A stretch of DNA of 8,076 bases. Origin: Treponema sp. (GTDB lineage: Bacteria > Spirochaetota > Spirochaetia > Treponematales > Breznakiellaceae). The first letter of the stretch is position 1; every line of letters starts with the position of its first letter. Of this stretch, positions 6,223 to 8,076 are shown one piece after another. The position numbers were made by a program, and so were the translations under genes. The stretch lies in assembly GCA_031264395.1 (NCBI GenBank), contig JAISEB010000227.1, forward strand, positions 1-8,076, written 5' to 3'. Below the pieces are notes generated by a model. It had not been told where the DNA came from. It did no database searches and saw only the letters and a list, made by a program, of their open reading frames with translations.

Positions 6223-6246
6223 TTTAACCTTGCGCCCCGGGCCTCT

Positions 6247-6274
6247 TTTACGTTATGATGTTCCGGTATTATAT
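6247..6274 (+). promoter_or_regulatory. Candidate pfp promoter
   Basis: Two overlapping -10 candidates are TATTAT (6267-6272) and TTATAT (6269-6274). TTTACG (6247-6252) is a 4-of-6 match to a -35 box, 16 bp before TTATAT. The segment lies downstream of both terminators and 26 or more bases upstream of the pfp start, as expected for an independently transcribed gene. No other promoter-like segment is evident nearby. Confidence 0.45.
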
Positions 6275-6283
6275 CAGGAACAT
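6258..6283. promoter_or_regulatory. Dyad over the pfp -10 region, candidate operator
   Basis: ATGTTCC (6258-6264) and GGAACAT (6277-6283) form a perfect 7-bp inverted repeat with 12 bases between them, a 19-bp centre-to-centre spacing. The dyad encloses the candidate -10 box and ends 6 bases before the AGGAGG ribosome-binding site (6289-6294). A repressor binding here would block the promoter. If transcription starts upstream, the same bases could instead form an RNA hairpin near the ribosome-binding site. No regulator can be named. Confidence 0.45.
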
Positions 6284-6299
6284 TAACTAGGAGGCAGTA

Positions 6300-7955
6300 A
6301 TGGATATTTCTCCCCTGCAAAAAGCCCGGTACGGTTATAAGCCAAGGCTCCCCGCCTGTCTTGCCGGGGACATCGGCGATATCGCCGTTGAATTGGGCGT
6401 CCCAACCGAATCGATCTCCGACAGGGAAGATCTAAAGGCCCTGTTCAGGCATACCTACGGCAAGCCTCTGGTCTCTTTTGTCAAGGAAAAAAACGAAGCC
6501 ATACGCCGCGAGCTCAAGGCGGGCGTTATACTTTCGGGCGGGCAGGCTCCCGGCGGGCACAATGTCATTGCCGGTCTTTACGACGGCCTTAAAAAAGGCA
6601 ATCCCGCGTCGAAACTTTTCGGGTTTCTCGGAGGCCCAAGCGGGCTTATCGAAAACAAGGCGCTGGAAATAACGGACACAATAATCGACGCGTACCGCAA
6701 TACAGGCGGTTTCGACATGATAGGTTCCGGCAGAACCAAGATAGAAACCCCGGAACAGTTCGCCTTCTCCCTTGCCACCATACAGAAACTGGGCCTTAAC
6801 GCGGTGGTGATCATAGGGGGAGACGATTCCAATACCAACGCGGCCCTTCTGGCCGAATACCTGAAGGAAAAAGGCTCGGACGCCCAGGTAATAGGCTGTC
6901 CCAAAACCATAGACGGGGATCTTAAAAACGAATACATCGAAATTTCCTTTGGTTTTGACACCGCCTGCAAAACCTACAGCGAACTTATCGGAAATATTGA
7001 AAGGGACGCGGCAAGCGCGAAAAAATACTGGCATTTCATCAAGCTCATGGGAAGGGCGGCAAGCCACATCGCCCTTGAATGCGCCCTGGAGACGCAGCCC
7101 AACATCTGCCTTGTCTCCGAAGAAGTGGAAGCCAAGGAGCTTTCGCTGGATCAGGTGGTGGATCATATCTGCGCGTCCGTTGTGAGGCGGGCGGAAAACC
7201 ACGAAAATTTCGGCGTGGTGCTTATTCCCGAAGGGCTCGTGGAATTCATCCCTGAAATAAAAAAACTTATAGAAGAACTCAACAACGTCATAGCCTGTGA
7301 CGCGGGTGAATTCGCTTCGATCAGTTCCTTCATCGATCAGACAGGCTGGCTGAGAATGAAACTGTCTGACGGTTCGTACAGCCTGCTCCAGAGCCTTCCC
7401 CCCGATATAGCGAAGGAATTTCTTATGGACAGGGACCCCCACGGGAACGTTCAGGTTTCCCGGATCGAGACGGAAAAACTTCTCATCAGCATGACCGAAA
7501 AGAAACTCCGGGAGCTGAAAAAAAACGGGCTTTACAGGGGAAAATTCAGCCCCCTTGGGCACTTCATCGGCTATGAAGGCCGTTGCGCCTTTCCCTCCAA
7601 CTTTGACGCCGATTACTGCTACAGCCTCGGTTTCAGCGCCTTCGTTCTCATCGCCTCGGGGCTTTCGGGCTACCTTTCCAGCGTCCGCAACCTTACCGCC
7701 CCTGTACCGGAATGGAAGGCGGGAGGCGTTCCCCTTACCATGATGATGAATATGGAACGGCGTCACGGCGCGAAGAAGCCGGTTATCAAGAAGGCGCTGG
7801 TGGATCTTGACGGAAAACCTTTCAAAACATTCGACGCCCAGCGGGATATCTGGGCGGTCAAAACCTCTTTCCTTTTTCCCGGCGCGGTGCAGTACTTCGG
7901 GCCGCCCGAAGTCGCGGATGAACCTTCCAAAACCCTGAAGCTGGAACATACGTGA
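6300..7955 (+). CDS. pfp: Pyrophosphate-dependent 6-phosphofructokinase, long type
   Basis: This cytoplasmic enzyme interconverts fructose 6-phosphate and fructose 1,6-bisphosphate using pyrophosphate instead of ATP (EC 2.7.1.90), so the step is reversible and serves glycolysis and gluconeogenesis. At 551 residues it belongs to the long class shared by spirochaetes and plant PFP subunits; bacterial ATP-PFKs have about 320. Visible motifs are GGQAPGGHN (80-88), GFLGGPSGL (108-116), the PPi-type GGDDSNTNA (173-181; the second Asp disfavours ATP), the catalytic PKTIDGDLKN (201-210), MGRAASHIALE (250-260) and IPEG (309-312). The ATG follows AGGAGG (6289-6294) by 5 bases. The gene is preceded by two terminator-like hairpins and its own candidate promoter. 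The next frame opens 13 bases after its stop with no terminator between. Identity is high confidence. Confidence 0.96.
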   Translation: MDISPLQKARYGYKPRLPACLAGDIGDIAVELGVPTESISDREDLKALFRHTYGKPLVSFVKEKNEAIRRELKAGVILSGGQAPGGHNVIAGLYDGLKKGNPASKLFGFLGGPSGLIENKALEITDTIIDAYRNTGGFDMIGSGRTKIETPEQFAFSLATIQKLGLNAVVIIGGDDSNTNAALLAEYLKEKGSDAQVIGCPKTIDGDLKNEYIEISFGFDTACKTYSELIGNIERDAASAKKYWHFIKLMGRAASHIALECALETQPNICLVSEEVEAKELSLDQVVDHICASVVRRAENHENFGVVLIPEGLVEFIPEIKKLIEELNNVIACDAGEFASISSFIDQTGWLRMKLSDGSYSLLQSLPPDIAKEFLMDRDPHGNVQVSRIETEKLLISMTEKKLRELKKNGLYRGKFSPLGHFIGYEGRCAFPSNFDADYCYSLGFSAFVLIASGLSGYLSSVRNLTAPVPEWKAGGVPLTMMMNMERRHGAKKPVIKKALVDLDGKPFKTFDAQRDIWAVKTSFLFPGAVQYFGPPEVADEPSKTLKLEHT

Positions 7956-7968
7956 AAAGGACGCTCCG

Positions 7969-8076
7969 TTGACGGCGGTTTTTCTTGTCCTCCTCCTCGT
8001 CGCCGGAGCGCTTCTGTTTGCCGTCATCGGGGTGGCTGTGCTTCTGGGAAAAACGGGCGAGGCTGAAAACCGCATA
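7969..8076 (+). CDS. N-terminus of an unidentified membrane-anchored or exported protein (partial)
   Basis: A TTG at 7969-7971 follows AAGGA (7957-7961) by 7 bases and opens a frame that stays open for 36 codons to the window edge. The translation is MTAVFLVLLLVAGALLFA and onward, giving a hydrophobic segment over about residues 3-26, then GKTGEAENRI, a polar start of a soluble part. This looks like an N-terminal membrane anchor or a signal peptide without a visible cleavage site. It is 13 bases after the pfp stop on the same strand, so it is probably cotranscribed with pfp. Too little is visible to name it; an RmuC-like or other singly anchored protein would fit but is only a guess. Confidence 0.55.
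   Translation, partial: MTAVFLVLLLVAGALLFAVIGVAVLLGKTGEAENRI

Larger units (their letters stand above)
6098..6232 (+). repeat. Pair of related terminator units flanking an inverted repeat
   Basis: Two imperfect copies of one unit lie about 100 bases apart (6098-6134 and 6199-6232). Shared blocks, in order, are CGAAACCC (6098 and 6199), CGCGG, GTTT, and TTTAACCTTG (6125-6134 and 6223-6232). The first copy has a longer loop and a perfect stem; the second is shorter with a mismatch. The 13-bp inverted repeat at 6135-6194 sits between them. This suggests local duplication of a terminator or insertion of a small element beside it. Confidence 0.55.

Noticed and set aside
6255..6290. Mini-frame MMFRYYIRNIN ending at the TAG just before the pfp ribosome-binding site, a possible leader peptide
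   Set aside because: It has no Shine-Dalgarno sequence, has no run of regulatory codons, and its bases are better explained by the -10 region and the dyad.

Overview
The window looks like part of a spirochaete chromosome, most likely a treponeme of moderately high GC. Four things point that way. A cysteinyl-tRNA synthetase has the HIGN/KMSKS signature and a GGIDH...HHTNE zinc segment that I associate with treponemal enzymes. There is an archaeal-type UMP kinase. There is a long (551-residue) pyrophosphate-dependent phosphofructokinase of the spirochaete/plant class. The order murB - cysS - ECF sigma factor resembles what I recall of the Treponema pallidum TP0090-TP0092 region; that is memory, not a search. 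The window is ordinary chromosome, with no transposase, phage, CRISPR, tRNA or rRNA that I can see.

Layout. Bases 1-608 (minus strand) hold the N-terminal two thirds of murB, which runs off the left edge. It is head-to-head with cysS (plus strand, from 607 or 610 to 2046), and the two start codons touch or overlap. Thirty bases after cysS comes a compact four-gene cassette: an ECF sigma factor (TTG start, 2077-2637), a one-pass zinc-finger anti-sigma factor (2627-3181), a secreted protein of unknown function (3178-3726), and a lipoprotein with two IPT/TIG domains and a transglutaminase-like domain (3723-5375). Each junction in the cassette overlaps (11, 4 and 4 bases), which suggests translational coupling. 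An archaeal-type UMP kinase gene (5394-6095) follows after 18 bases and probably ends the transcription unit, because a 16-bp perfect inverted repeat begins inside its last codons.

The gene-free stretch 6096-6299 is unusually structured. It contains two related terminator-like hairpins about 100 bases apart, a separate 13-bp perfect inverted repeat between them, and then a promoter-like segment with a 7-bp dyad (ATGTTCC / GGAACAT) over the likely -10 of the next gene. That gene, pfp (6300-7955), carries PPi-dependent glycolytic phosphofructokinase. Thirteen bases after it, a TTG codon with a good ribosome-binding site opens a reading frame with a hydrophobic N-terminus that continues past the right edge.

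How the genes fit together. murB, cysS, pyrH and pfp are housekeeping functions (cell wall, translation, pyrimidine nucleotides, glycolysis). The sigma/anti-sigma/secreted protein/lipoprotein cassette is the least explained part. It is arranged like an envelope-sensing module: a cytoplasmic sigma factor is held by a membrane-anchored anti-sigma factor, with two exported partners encoded directly downstream. The lipoprotein's transglutaminase-like domain keeps the His and Asp but seems to lack the canonical catalytic Cys, so it may be a binding or sensing fold rather than an enzyme. This functional link is inference from gene order and domains.
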